64,000 nucleotides of DNA from Streptomyces griseochromogenes (GTDB lineage Bacteria; Actinomycetota; Actinomycetes; Streptomycetales; Streptomycetaceae), in NCBI RefSeq assembly GCF_001542625.1, contig NZ_CP016279.1:5766001-5830000 (forward strand), read 5' to 3'. The notes beneath the pieces are model-generated. The model was not told where the DNA came from. It made no database searches and saw only the letters and a program-made list of their open reading frames with translations. This document shows positions 27,280-36,171 of the stretch, one piece after another; position 1 is the stretch's first letter; the number at the start of each line of letters is the position of its first letter. Both the position numbers and the translations under genes were made by a program.

Positions 27280-28440
27280 ATGAGGGCGACTTGGCAGCGG
27301 ATGGCAGCCATCGGTGTATGTGGTGCGGTGCTGAGCTGTGGGGGCCTGGCGGGGCCTGCCGCAGCCGGCGAAAACCGTCCGATGATCACCCAGGCGTACG
27401 CGGACCCACGCCCGGGAGAGGCCATCGGTATCGATCTGCTCTACTACGAACGGAAACGGGGCGAACACCTGGTGGCCGAATCACCGGTCTTCGCGGCCCC
27501 GATCCGGATGGACGACCCTGCGGGAAACACCGATGGGCTCGGCGTCAAGGCGCCTATCCCGGCATCGGCGAAGCCCGGATCGTATCCGCTCGTCGTCAAG
27601 GCCGGAGGCAGGGTCGTGGCCCGTGACACCATCAATGTCAAACCGCTGAAGCGTCCGTCCATCGCAATGGACGACGACAGCACGAGGCGGCCGGGCGTCA
27701 AGGTGAATCTCTACTTCGACGACCTGTACCCCGGAGAGAGCGGCACCACATTCACGGCCCATTCCACGGCGTTCACCTCACCAGTCCACCTCGCACACGA
27801 CAAGAAGTCCTGGAACAACACCCGCACTTTCAACGCCCTCGACGTGCAGCTGCGTCGCACCCTCCACGACGGGACGTACGCGGTATGGGTGACCGATGCG
27901 GCCGGGAAGCGGAAAGCCGAAGTCCGGCTGAAAATCCGCTCGGCCCGCCCCGGCGACGACGACTATCGGGGCAAGGCCCAGGGCCCCGCGTTCTTCGGAA
28001 ACGAGGGCTATCTGCTCAGCGCCCGGGCCAAGGGCTTCACGATCGCCGCGGGCAGGACGGTGTACGTCAGGTGGCAGGACGCGCACCCGGACCCCGGGGA
28101 GGAAGAGTGGATGACCGCGACATCCCCGGCGTTCCGGGCCCCGGCCAGGCTGAAGTTCGATGTCGTCAAGGGCCATGAGGAGGATGACCCGATCTTCTGG
28201 GGCCCGGCGCGGATCAAGTCCGACCTGAAGCGGGGCTCCTATCCCGTCACCATCGTCAGCCACCACGGGCGAGTGAAGAAGACCAGCTACCTCACCATCA
28301 CCCAGGGCCCTACTCGCGGCGACGGTGAGACCAGACTGCCGATCGCCGTATGGGCGGGTGCGAGCACCGGGGCCATCGCTCTGGTCGCCGCCGCTGCGGT
28401 GCTGCTGGCCCGCAGGCGCAAGAGGACGTCCACCTCCTGA
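27280..28440 (+). CDS. Secreted, membrane-anchored surface protein of unknown function
   Basis: A 386-residue protein from ATG 27280 with GAGAGGGGG upstream. It has a signal peptide (MRATWQRMAAIGVCGAVLSC then GGLAGPAAAGENRP) and an extracellular region of about 320 residues. That region appears to contain three similar beta-rich repeats, each with phrases such as 'AES-PVFAAPIRM', 'AHSTAFTSPVHLAHD' and 'ATSPAFRAPARLKFD'. One C-terminal membrane helix (AVWAGASTGAIALVAAAAVL) and a positive tail RRRKR follow. No LPxTG sortase signal is present. The repeated units resemble Ig-like folds. It probably displays an adhesion or structural domain at the cell surface. Confidence 0.82.
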   Translation: MRATWQRMAAIGVCGAVLSCGGLAGPAAAGENRPMITQAYADPRPGEAIGIDLLYYERKRGEHLVAESPVFAAPIRMDDPAGNTDGLGVKAPIPASAKPGSYPLVVKAGGRVVARDTINVKPLKRPSIAMDDDSTRRPGVKVNLYFDDLYPGESGTTFTAHSTAFTSPVHLAHDKKSWNNTRTFNALDVQLRRTLHDGTYAVWVTDAAGKRKAEVRLKIRSARPGDDDYRGKAQGPAFFGNEGYLLSARAKGFTIAAGRTVYVRWQDAHPDPGEEEWMTATSPAFRAPARLKFDVVKGHEEDDPIFWGPARIKSDLKRGSYPVTIVSHHGRVKKTSYLTITQGPTRGDGETRLPIAVWAGASTGAIALVAAAAVLLARRRKRTSTS

Positions 28441-28768
28441 CCCGGCAACCAGGTTCGCCGCCGATGCCGTCGATCAGCTCCTGCCTCACGGGCTAGGAGA
28501 CCGAACCCACGTGCCGGCCGTGGGCGCGCTTGCGACGTGATGTGGCTGGTCGACGGCGTGTGACACCGATCGATGGTCGCGGCATCCCGGGAGCCGATGT
28601 GAGCGGAACCTCCTCCGGTGTGACGTCCTGGTCATTCTGAGGTACTGGCCTCCATCGGCTCCTGGGGTCGCGCTCCACCAGGTCAGCGCCGAGTGGGAGT
28701 TGCTGGTGGAGGCGAAGGTCTTCTGCGTGGAGTGCGGCATCCTGATCACTGAGCTACTGTGCCGGGGC
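28441..28768. other. Intergenic region without supported gene
   Basis: Nothing recognisable beyond the upstream region of the methyltransferase; short open frames on both strands lack family similarity. Confidence 0.4.
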
Positions 28769-29413
28769 ATGAACACGGAAAAGTGGTTGGCAGATACCCG
28801 GGCCTCCTACGACACGGTCGCGGTGAGCTATGCCGACCAACTCCGCGAGGTTCTGGCCGGGAAACCGTACCTTCGAGCGGCTCTGGCGTTGTTCGCCGAC
28901 TTGGTGCACGCCACCGGCGGCGGGCCGGTGGCGGACGTGGGCTGCGGACCTGGACACGTCACCGCTCACCTGCACGAGCTGGGCGTGGACGCGTTAGGCA
29001 TCGACCTTTCATCCGCGATGATCGACATCGCTCGGCGCGACCACCCCGGCCTGCGATTCGAAGTCGGCTCGATGACGGACCTCCACCTCGCCGACGCTTC
29101 GCTCGCCGGCCTGCTCGCCTTCTGGTCGTTGATACATGTCCCCGACCATGCCGTCCCCACAGTCTTCAGCCACTTCTTCCGCGTGCTACGCCCCGGCGGA
29201 CCACTGCTGCTGGGATTTCACGTCGGCGACGAGTCGAAGCTGAAGACGCAGGGCTACGGCGGTCACCCGATGAACGTCTACGTCCACCGCCGCCGGCCTG
29301 ACCAAGTGACGACCTGGCTACGCGATGCCGGCTTCACCGTCGAGGCCCACATGCTCCTCGACCTCGACCAGAGCATTCCAGGGGCGGTCCTTTTCGCACA
29401 CCGTCAGCCCTAG
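28769..29413 (+). CDS. Class I SAM-dependent methyltransferase
   Basis: A 214-residue protein from ATG 28769. Motif I is VADVGCGPGHVTAHLHELG; motif II is ALGIDLSSAMIDIAR; post-motif residues GLRFEVGSMTDLHLADASLA and RVLRPGGPLLLGFHVGD complete a typical Methyltransf_11/25 fold. An N-terminal YDTVAVSYADQL helix fits small-molecule methyltransferases of this type. The substrate is unknown. The start has only a GGGG element upstream, so the exact N-terminus is somewhat uncertain. A long perfect palindrome lies 55 bases after the stop. Confidence 0.88.
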   Translation: MNTEKWLADTRASYDTVAVSYADQLREVLAGKPYLRAALALFADLVHATGGGPVADVGCGPGHVTAHLHELGVDALGIDLSSAMIDIARRDHPGLRFEVGSMTDLHLADASLAGLLAFWSLIHVPDHAVPTVFSHFFRVLRPGGPLLLGFHVGDESKLKTQGYGGHPMNVYVHRRRPDQVTTWLRDAGFTVEAHMLLDLDQSIPGAVLFAHRQP

Positions 29414-29468
29414 CTCAGCAAGCGGCCTGTGGCTCCCTGAACACGTCAACCACCTGGTGAACAAGTCG

Positions 29469-29496
29469 GCGACCATGCGGTGCACCGCATGGTCGC
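29469..29496. repeat. Perfect 28-base palindrome downstream of methyltransferase
   Basis: The left half GCGACCATGCGGTG (29469-29482) is followed directly by its exact reverse complement (29483-29496). As RNA it would form a 12-base stem with a TGCA loop, so it may be a terminator. As DNA it is a large, fully symmetric site. Confidence 0.85.
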
Positions 29497-30020
29497 GGCT
29501 GAAGGCGCAGCCCGAGTTGCGGCGGACGGCGGCTATTGCGGCCAGTCCCATCCGCATCGGGACATCATGGCGTTCACCGGCTCAAACGCCGACGATCGTG
29601 GTGGGCGAGCCACTTCTGACGGTGGACGAACGCGCATGGCCGACCGTGGAAACACCCAACCAGGGCCTACGTTTCCAGGGCTCAACGCTCGATCGCCGGT
29701 ACCGGCGTCACCTCACGGAAATCGCCCAGAATCCGACAGGTCGTTGAGACTCCAGTGCCCGACACATCGTGAGACTGCGGGAGAAGCCCAGGTCTGAGAA
29801 GCGGCATCCGACACGGGCCCCGAGACGGGGCTTCGTGCTCAGGCCGCCGCGCGAGCGCCAGAGGGCATTGTCCTCCGGTTCCGCATCCAGACCCGGCCGG
29901 GCTGTCCGAGCCGGATGGCCAACCCGTCTTCGGTATCGAAGGTAACAGCGGCCCCGCCCACGCCCCCTGCTCGTCCGTCGGGTCCCCGCGCGCCGCGCTC
30001 AGATCGTTCCGTAGCCTTGA
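29497..30020. other. Interval with possible gene remnant
   Basis: Plus-strand frames at 29500-29750 show no family. On the minus strand about 29839-29965 reads like a C-terminus (VTFDTEDGLAIRLGQPGRVW) and could be a relic of a small protein, but it lacks a start. Otherwise nothing was found. Confidence 0.3.
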
Positions 30021-30608
30021 TCAACGCATGGAATCGGCTGCTCTGGCGGCCCGCTCGATCATCGCGCACTGAGCTTCCCAGTATTCGCTGTCGTGCCCGT
30101 GCAAGGCCTTGCTCCCCTGGTCCATCCCGACCGCGCCGTCGAGCTGTTCCCTCAGGATGTCGGCGTGTCCGGCGTGCCGGGTGGTCTCGCTGAGCGAATG
30201 GACCATGACATTGAAGAGCTTTACGTGGGGACGCGGCCACCAGGGCACGAATCCGGGCGCGTCAATGGCCAGGGCCTTGATCGTCGCGTCCGTGTGCTCT
30301 CCCACGAGCTGGTAAAGGCCGACGATCTGTTCACGCGTCTCGTGTTCCGTGGCCCAGTGTTCGTTCTTCCACGCGTCCTCGTCGTCCCAGCGGGGCACCG
30401 TGTCGGGGAAAGGCCGGTCGAAGACCTCGCCGAAGTACCTGGCGTTGGAGAACGCCAGGTGTTTGACCAGACCAAGGAGGTTGGTCCCGGTAGCGGTCAG
30501 GGGGCGGCGTATCTCGTACTCGGACAGCCCGTCGAGCTTCCAGACCAACGCCTCACGCACCTCCCGCAGATCGTCGTGAAGGTACTCTTTCGCGAATTCA
30601 TCGATCAC
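30021..30608 (-). CDS. DinB/DUF664 family protein
   Basis: A 195-residue four-helix protein. The pattern VREALVWKLDGLSEYEIRRP, TGTNLLGLVKHLAFSNARYF, NVMVHSLSETTRHAGHADIL is that of the DinB/DUF664 family. Its three histidines (here in LVKHLA, MVHSLSET and RHAGHAD) bind a divalent metal. Characterised relatives include mycothiol- or bacillithiol-dependent thiol transferases, so a detoxification role is plausible. Its ATG overlaps the stop of the frameshifted upstream gene by ATGA, pointing to translational coupling. Confidence 0.88.
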   Translation of the reverse strand: MIDEFAKEYLHDDLREVREALVWKLDGLSEYEIRRPLTATGTNLLGLVKHLAFSNARYFGEVFDRPFPDTVPRWDDEDAWKNEHWATEHETREQIVGLYQLVGEHTDATIKALAIDAPGFVPWWPRPHVKLFNVMVHSLSETTRHAGHADILREQLDGAVGMDQGSKALHGHDSEYWEAQCAMIERAARAADSMR

Positions 30609-31081
30609 GGGTCGTCAGCCTGCCACGAGGCGTTGGCGGGCTCAACGAGCGGAGCCGCGCGCATGCGGACCCAGCCACCGCCGTCGGCAGCCGACGGCGC
30701 CCCGAAGGGCGGTTCCTCTTCGGAACAGGCATCCCAGAAGTCGCCCTCCCCGTTGGTGACGAGGCTGAAGGTGGAAGCGTCGGCGAACAGGCTCATCTCC
30801 TCCGCGGGCCCCCATCCTCACCGGGTACGGGGCGGGGCAGGCTGTCGTGGACCTGGACGGTCATCCGCAGGGTGCCACTGTCGGTGGCGGGTAGGACGAC
30901 GGCGACGGTCTCGGTGACCGGGCCACGACGCCCGCCGAACGGCATCTCGGGTGGGAAGTCGTAGTCGTCGTCGAAGCCTATGTGGGCCACGCGGAGCAGC
31001 AGCCGCGCGTACCCCCTTCCATCCGGGCCGATCCTGCTGCGCCTCCTTGATGTCCGCCTCTGTGGCCGAGGACGCAGTCAT
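30605..31081 (-). pseudogene. Frameshifted gene of unknown function upstream of DinB gene
   Basis: Three successive minus-strand frames appear to form one former protein. MTASSATEADIKEAQQDRPG (from 31081) comes first. After a shift near 31000, RVAHIGFDDDYDFPPEMPFG and VTETVAVVLPATDSGTLRM follow. After a shift near 30795, EEMSLFADASTFSLVTNGEG and DFWDACSEEEPPFGAPSAAD reach the stop. The junction at 30793-30796 is an ATGA overlap with AGGAG nearby, so the last two parts could instead be two small coupled genes. No family was recognised. The acidic, non-helical composition suggests a small binding protein. Confidence 0.5.
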
Positions 31082-31171
31082 GCACAGCCGGTCACCGTTC
31101 TCCGCGGCCTCGCAGTGACGGCCGCTCGCTCCGGTGAGCTTCGTGATATCGACGGCGCTCCGGCTGCAACC

Positions 31172-32176
31172 TCAGCCCAGCCCGTCCGCGCCGACCCGGG
31201 CTGCCGACTCGTCGAGCACGGCCTCGGTGATGGGCTGCGGGACGCCATCAAGGTCCAGCACCGGCACGGCTTCCTTGTACCAGGAGTCGATGACTGCATG
31301 GCCCCAGAAGTCACGGCGGCGGTCGTCGTGGACGTTCCATCGGTACGTCTCGTGGTCGGGGTCGCCCGTGTAGTAGTCGGAGGTGTAGATCTCCACCCGG
31401 TGTCCGTCGGGGTCCCGCAGGTAGAGGTAGCAGGCGTTGGAAACACCGTGCCGACCGGGGCCGCGCTCGATGTGGCCCTCCTTGTGCAGGGAGCCCAAGA
31501 TGTCTGCGATGCGCAGCAGTTGAGGGGACTCGTGGGTGGCGAACCCCACGTGGTGCAGCCGTGGCCCAGCCCCACCCGTGAAGGCCACGTCGTGGACGGT
31601 CTGCTTGCGGTACATCCACGCCGCGTACAGCTCGTGCTCGTCGCCCTCGATGGTCTCGGAGCAGCCGAAGCCGAGCGAGGTGTAGTGGACGTACGCGGCC
31701 GGTATGTCGGGAGTGCAGAGGTTGAAATGGTCCAGGCGTGCCATCTCGGCGCCGTGCCGCAGGTCGTAGCGCTGGATGTGCCGCTCCGCACGCGCGATCC
31801 CGTGGAAGAACTCCACGGGGAAGCCGAGCGGGTCCACGACGCGGACGGCGTCGCCGACACCGTGCGTGCCGTCCCCCGCCGGCACGCGGCGCACCGGTCG
31901 GCCCCGTGCGCGGAAGAACTCCTCGGCCCGGTCCACGTCCGAGGGAGTGCGCACGCGGTACGCGAGATGGTCGAGGGCGGCACGGTCGCCCGTGCGGAGC
32001 ACGAGGGAGTGGTGGGTCAGCTCGTCCGTGCCGCGCAGGCAGAGCACGTGTGCGTCTTCGTACTGGACGTGCAGGCCGAGTACATCGGCCCAGAACCAGC
32101 GGGCCCGTGCCAAGTCGGTGACGACGAGCTGGGCGTAGGCGGAGCGGACGACGTCGGGTGCGGGCGGTGCGGTCAT
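31172..32176 (-). CDS. hpaD: 3,4-dihydroxyphenylacetate 2,3-dioxygenase (extradiol, VOC fold)
   Basis: A 334-residue type I extradiol dioxygenase with two VOC domains: VTDLARARWFWADVLGLHVQ (residues about 19-38) and the catalytic domain from about 140. Conserved features include ARLDHFNLCTPDIPAAYVHY, GPRLHHVGFATHESPQL and YLRDPDGHRVEIYTSDYYTG, giving the His-His-Glu iron ligands. It cleaves the ring of homoprotocatechuate. It overlaps hpaE upstream by 4 bases (ATGA). It differs from the unrelated LigB-type HpaD of enterobacteria but performs the same step. Confidence 0.88.
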   Translation of the reverse strand: MTAPPAPDVVRSAYAQLVVTDLARARWFWADVLGLHVQYEDAHVLCLRGTDELTHHSLVLRTGDRAALDHLAYRVRTPSDVDRAEEFFRARGRPVRRVPAGDGTHGVGDAVRVVDPLGFPVEFFHGIARAERHIQRYDLRHGAEMARLDHFNLCTPDIPAAYVHYTSLGFGCSETIEGDEHELYAAWMYRKQTVHDVAFTGGAGPRLHHVGFATHESPQLLRIADILGSLHKEGHIERGPGRHGVSNACYLYLRDPDGHRVEIYTSDYYTGDPDHETYRWNVHDDRRRDFWGHAVIDSWYKEAVPVLDLDGVPQPITEAVLDESAARVGADGLG

Positions 32177-33657
32177 GTTGAGCTCCCGAAGCGCGGGATG
32201 GGCGTCTCGCCGAGGGCGACATGGACGGTCTTCGACTCGCTGTAGAAGTCGATACTGTGCACTCCGCCCTCCCGGCCGAGACCGGAGTCCTTGACGCCAC
32301 CGAAGGGGGTGCGCAGATCGCGTACGTTGGGAGAGTTGAGCCAGACCATGCCGGATTCCACGGCGTGCGCGATGCGGTGGCCACGTTGGAGGTCACGCGT
32401 CCAGATGTATGCGGCAAGGCCATAGCGGGTGGCATTGGCGAGCCCGATGACCTCGGCCTCGTCATCGAAGGGAGCCACCGCCACCACCGGCCCGAAGATC
32501 TCTTTCTGGAAGATCCGGGCGGTGCGCGGGACGTCCGCGAAGACCGTCGGTCTCAGGTAGTTGCCTTCGGGCAGCAGCGCGGGTCGGGCACCGCCCGCGG
32601 CGAGACGGGCCTCCTTCGCGCCGGCCTCGACATGAGCCCGCACACGTGCGTAATGCTCGGGATGGACCAGCGCCCCGACCTCGGTGGCCGGGTCGGACGG
32701 CGGGCCGACCACGACCCGGTCGGCGCGCTCGGCGAGCCGGTCGGTGAACTCCGCGTACCGCACGCGTTCCACCAGCACCCGGGAACCCGCTGTGCAGCGC
32801 TCTCCATTGAGAGAAAACGCTCCGAACACCACGGCGTCCAGGGCTGCTTCGATGTCGGCGTCGGCGAAGACCACCACCGGAGACTTGCCTCCCAACTCCA
32901 GCGACAGCCTCTTGAGGTGCCGGGCGGAGCAACGGGCGATGTGGCGGCCGGTTGCGGTGGAGCCTGTGAAGGAGATCAGCGGCACATCGGGGTGGTCGAC
33001 CAGGGCCTGACCGGCCTGCTCGCCGATGCCGTGCACGATATTCACAACCCCGGCCGGAACCCCTGCCTCGTCGAGGATCTCGGGCCACAGACTCGCGGAC
33101 AGAGGTGTCCACTCGGCGGGCTTGAGGACGACCGCACACCCGGCAGCGAGCGCCGGGGCGAGCTTCCAACTCTCCAGCATGAAGGGTGTGTTCCACGGGG
33201 TGATCAGGCCCGCGACGCCGGCCGGAGTACGCACCACATAGCTGAACTGCTTCCCGCCCTGCCGGAATGCCTCCTCACCCAGCGCGACGACGACCCCCGC
33301 GAAGTGACGGAAGTTCTCAGCGGCGCGCCGGGCCTGGCCGCCCGCCTGGGTGATCGGCAGCCCCGAATCATACGACTCGTAGCGCGCGAGCCGGTGCTGT
33401 CGTGCCTCGACGGCGTCAGCGATACGGTGCAGGATGCGGGCACGCTCTGGGTTGGCCAGTGCCGCCCAGGCGGGGAAGGCGGACCTGGCGGCGGCCACGG
33501 CCAGGGCGACGTCCCGCGCATCTCCAGCGGCGGCCATGGCGTACGGGGTGTTGGAGGCCGGGTCGGTGACATCGAAGGTCGCCGCGCCGACGCTGTCGAC
33601 GGACTCACCGGCGATCCAGTGGCGGATGACCTTCGGCAGAACGTCGAGCTCGGCCAT
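32173..33657 (-). CDS. hpaE: 5-carboxymethyl-2-hydroxymuconate semialdehyde dehydrogenase
   Basis: A 494-residue NAD-dependent aldehyde dehydrogenase. It has the expected TPWNTPFMLESWKLAPALAA, nucleotide-binding LISFTGSTATGRHIA, general base ELGGKSPVVVF and catalytic cysteine FSLNGERCTAGSRVLVE. HpaE is preferred over a generic aldehyde dehydrogenase because the gene is directly coupled to the hpaD-type dioxygenase whose product it would oxidise. The enzyme is cytoplasmic. The rest of the homoprotocatechuate pathway (decarboxylase/isomerase, hydratase, aldolase) is not in the window. Confidence 0.87.
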   Translation of the reverse strand: MAELDVLPKVIRHWIAGESVDSVGAATFDVTDPASNTPYAMAAAGDARDVALAVAAARSAFPAWAALANPERARILHRIADAVEARQHRLARYESYDSGLPITQAGGQARRAAENFRHFAGVVVALGEEAFRQGGKQFSYVVRTPAGVAGLITPWNTPFMLESWKLAPALAAGCAVVLKPAEWTPLSASLWPEILDEAGVPAGVVNIVHGIGEQAGQALVDHPDVPLISFTGSTATGRHIARCSARHLKRLSLELGGKSPVVVFADADIEAALDAVVFGAFSLNGERCTAGSRVLVERVRYAEFTDRLAERADRVVVGPPSDPATEVGALVHPEHYARVRAHVEAGAKEARLAAGGARPALLPEGNYLRPTVFADVPRTARIFQKEIFGPVVAVAPFDDEAEVIGLANATRYGLAAYIWTRDLQRGHRIAHAVESGMVWLNSPNVRDLRTPFGGVKDSGLGREGGVHSIDFYSESKTVHVALGETPIPRFGSST

Positions 33658-33684
33658 GGACGTAGTGCCCCTTTCATACGCCGG

Positions 33685-34359
33685 TCAGTTGGGCCGGCGC
33701 CGTCCGGGTGCCGGAGACGGCTCACGGCCGGGCGAACGGGGATGTCCGGGCCGAGGCTCCGGGGGCCTCCAGTGGGCCGGTACGGCAGCAAAGTCAAAGA
33801 CGGGCTGCTCATCGACGGCGTCGACCGCGGCTGCGATCTGATCGTAGAACCCCTGCCCGGCTTGCCGGGAGAAGGAAATCCTTCCTCCCTCCGCGTCAGG
33901 TATCTCCGGCCGTTCGAGATATTCCGGGAAAGTGGATTCTCCAGCATTTCCCGTGCTGTATCCCTTGGCGAACATCTGCTTGAGGGTGCCGAACCCGTCG
34001 TTGCGGACTAGCGTTTCCCCGCGGCACCTCCCTCCCATCCGCTCGAGATGCCCGCGGAACTCTTCAAGATCTCGGCACGCGTAAGCCACGTGCTGGCACG
34101 CGTGGTCCCCGTGACGCTCCACGAATTGGGTGACTTGCGATTTCTTGAGCCTGTCGATGCCCTCGACCAGCGCGACCCCGAAGTCTCCGTAGTCGATGCA
34201 CCACAGCTTCATGCTGCTGTCCAGTGCGTCGGGCCGGACATCGTCGATGCGACGAATGAGGGTCCCGCCCTCCACTTCGATGTGGAACCATGCCCACTTT
34301 TCGATGGTGTCCCGCGCACATGCGTAAGTGACGTGATCGACCTTCGTCAGCCACGCCAT
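33685..34359 (-). CDS. VOC-family protein related to 4-hydroxyphenylpyruvate dioxygenase
   Basis: A 224-residue protein from ATG 34359 with CAGGAGA upstream. It begins with the VOC strand KVDHVTYACA (His 9) and has FVERHGDHACQHVAYACRDL (His 90), the spacing of metal-binding histidines in HPPD-like proteins. DSSMKLWCIDYGDFGVALVE and EFRGHLERMGGRCRGETLVR fit one and a half VOC modules. It is shorter than HPPD (about 370 residues) and has a proline/arginine-rich tail of about 35 residues that looks added. It is first in a run with hpaE and hpaD, so it probably acts on an aromatic acid upstream of ring cleavage; the exact reaction is unknown. Confidence 0.7.
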   Translation of the reverse strand: MAWLTKVDHVTYACARDTIEKWAWFHIEVEGGTLIRRIDDVRPDALDSSMKLWCIDYGDFGVALVEGIDRLKKSQVTQFVERHGDHACQHVAYACRDLEEFRGHLERMGGRCRGETLVRNDGFGTLKQMFAKGYSTGNAGESTFPEYLERPEIPDAEGGRISFSRQAGQGFYDQIAAAVDAVDEQPVFDFAAVPAHWRPPEPRPGHPRSPGREPSPAPGRRRPN

Positions 34360-34553
34360 GCGCGTCTCCTGGCCCGTACCGGTGAACTGGTCATGTACTG
34401 GCCCTTCTCCGTAGCTGCGAGCAAAAGCCGCGTCGCGGTGAAGCCGTCACCAATTCCGCCGAGAACGATATCGACCTCGGGGTGGAACGACGACCACTGT
34501 TCAGGACAGAAATGGAAGATCCGGATGCCGGGATGTGACTGACACCTGGTCAC
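34347..34553 (-). CDS. Possible small protein overlapping the VOC gene start
   Basis: A 68-residue frame from GTG 34553 contains IRIFHFCPEQWSSFHPEVD and IVLGGIGDGFTATRLLLAA, and overlaps the VOC gene start by 13 bases. The second phrase looks like a real helix and strand, but no family was recognised. It may be a small gene at the head of the aromatic-degradation operon or a truncated remnant. Confidence 0.3.
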   Translation of the reverse strand: MTRCQSHPGIRIFHFCPEQWSSFHPEVDIVLGGIGDGFTATRLLLAATEKGQYMTSSPVRARRRAWRG

Positions 34554-34573
34554 GCAAGATGATCGACGGCGGG

Positions 34574-36046
34574 TCAGTACTGGCGCAGTGACAGCCAGAG
34601 CACGGACCACCGCTGGTGTGTGCCTTCGCACAGCACGACCTCCGCGTGCTGCTCCTGGTTGCTGATTCCGTGGCCGTTGTCGATCCGGCCAGCCGTGTGG
34701 CAGTCGGTGAAGGGCCGTTCCAGACGGTGCTGACCGTCGGCCTGTTCGACCAGCAGGACGGGGCCGTCGTCGCTGTCCGGGGGCGGGCCCCAGTCGTAGA
34801 GGCTCATGTGACCGGAGTAGGCGATGGGGAGCCGGTAGGCGGGCCCGTAGCGGGCGAGGGCGCCCGCCTCGCCGTAGTTCGAGGTGAGCAGGACTCCGTG
34901 GGTGCGCTGTGCTGCGGGGATCGCGGTCCAGGCGGCCGCGGTGGCACGGGCGAATTGGGGCCAGCCGACCTGCTCGCCCTGGTCGGCGTCGATGGCGTTG
35001 GTCACGGCGACCGCCGAGACCGGCAGCACTGGCAGTGCGGCCAGGGCGCTGGTGGCCGCCGCCAGGAGAAGGAGGGGTGTGAGGGTTCGCCAGGACCGGC
35101 GGGCGCGGCGGACGACGGGTTCGCAGCCGGCCGCTGTCACGGCGAGCAGCAGCGGGAGCGGGTAGTACGGCTTTCCACCGCCGAGAAGCACCAGGACGCA
35201 GAGCACCGGGTAGGCGAGCGCCAGCGGCCGGGCCCAGCGCAGGTCGTCATCGCGGAGCAGTCGGCGCAGGCCCACTATCGCGACTGGAACGAGGAGCGGG
35301 GAGAACTGGAGCAACTGCAGCGGCAGGAACAGCAGCCGTCCCGACACGCCTTGGACGTGGCCGAGAACCCGGGCCACCTTCACCTCGGGCCAGCCGTGCG
35401 TGGCCTGCCACCAGAGCGTGGGTGCGCAGATGAGGAGCGCGAGGAACAGCGCGAGCAGCGGCCCGAGCAGCAGCCCTGCGCTGCTGGGCCGGAGGCGCCG
35501 CGCGAGCTCGCGCCAGGGGTGGGCCGCCAGCAGACCCAGCGGCAACGCGAGGAGCAATGCGAGGAGCAGCGACAGGACGAGCTGCTTGTTCAGCAGCGTC
35601 ACCCCGATCACCACGCCCAGAACCGGCCACCAGCGGCCGTCTCGGGTCCGCAGCAGCCGGAGTGTCACGAGCAGGACGCCCAGCTCGCCGGTCAGATCGA
35701 AAGTACTGGTGGACAGCAAGTGGCCAATGGCCAGGACATACCCAGAGCAGGCACAGCACCCAGCCGCGAAGATCTGCCCGCCACGACCGGCTCCCAGCTC
35801 CCGGGCCAGCAGGGCGGTCAGCACCACGCTACATGCGGAGAGGAGTGCGGGTATGACCCGCAGACCTGTCGGGCTCGCGCCGAATTCGGCGGCGCCGGCC
35901 CGGGCGAGCAAAGGGGTCAGCGGCGGCTCGTCAACGTAGCCCCAGGCTGGATGGTGGCCGGCGAGCAGGAAGTAGAGCTCGTCGCGATGAAACCCGTACC
36001 GCCCTGACAGCGCGACCAACACCGCGGCGAGAACAGCAGCCACCAA
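34574..36046 (-). CDS. GT39-type membrane glycosyltransferase
   Basis: A 490-residue protein with about ten to eleven membrane helices. The first external loop has GFHRDELYFLLAGHHPAWGY and VDEPPLTPLLAR, matching the ArnT/PMT (GT39) family. In that family the acidic 'DE' pair is catalytic and a polyprenyl-phosphate sugar is the donor. The soluble C-terminal part after about residue 370 (VLLTSNYGEAGALARYGPAY) is also typical. No ATG start exists; TTG 36046 or GTG 36043 must be used. It probably glycosylates a cell-envelope lipid or protein outside the membrane. Confidence 0.85.
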   Translation of the reverse strand: MVAAVLAAVLVALSGRYGFHRDELYFLLAGHHPAWGYVDEPPLTPLLARAGAAEFGASPTGLRVIPALLSACSVVLTALLARELGAGRGGQIFAAGCCACSGYVLAIGHLLSTSTFDLTGELGVLLVTLRLLRTRDGRWWPVLGVVIGVTLLNKQLVLSLLLALLLALPLGLLAAHPWRELARRLRPSSAGLLLGPLLALFLALLICAPTLWWQATHGWPEVKVARVLGHVQGVSGRLLFLPLQLLQFSPLLVPVAIVGLRRLLRDDDLRWARPLALAYPVLCVLVLLGGGKPYYPLPLLLAVTAAGCEPVVRRARRSWRTLTPLLLLAAATSALAALPVLPVSAVAVTNAIDADQGEQVGWPQFARATAAAWTAIPAAQRTHGVLLTSNYGEAGALARYGPAYRLPIAYSGHMSLYDWGPPPDSDDGPVLLVEQADGQHRLERPFTDCHTAGRIDNGHGISNQEQHAEVVLCEGTHQRWSVLWLSLRQY

Positions 36047-36171
36047 AGCGACCGGCCGTAACGCGAACGGTTGCGGACCAACCCGCCCATCCCCCGAATG
36101 TTCACCGCCGCAGTGTGGCAGCCACGACCGGCGCGGCCAAGGGGGCCACCGCGGATCGCCGAGTGGGGAGG

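Noticed and set aside
32221..34011. 596-codon plus-strand open frame across hpaE and the VOC gene
   Set aside because: Antisense shadow of the aldehyde dehydrogenase, with no family similarity or ribosome binding site.
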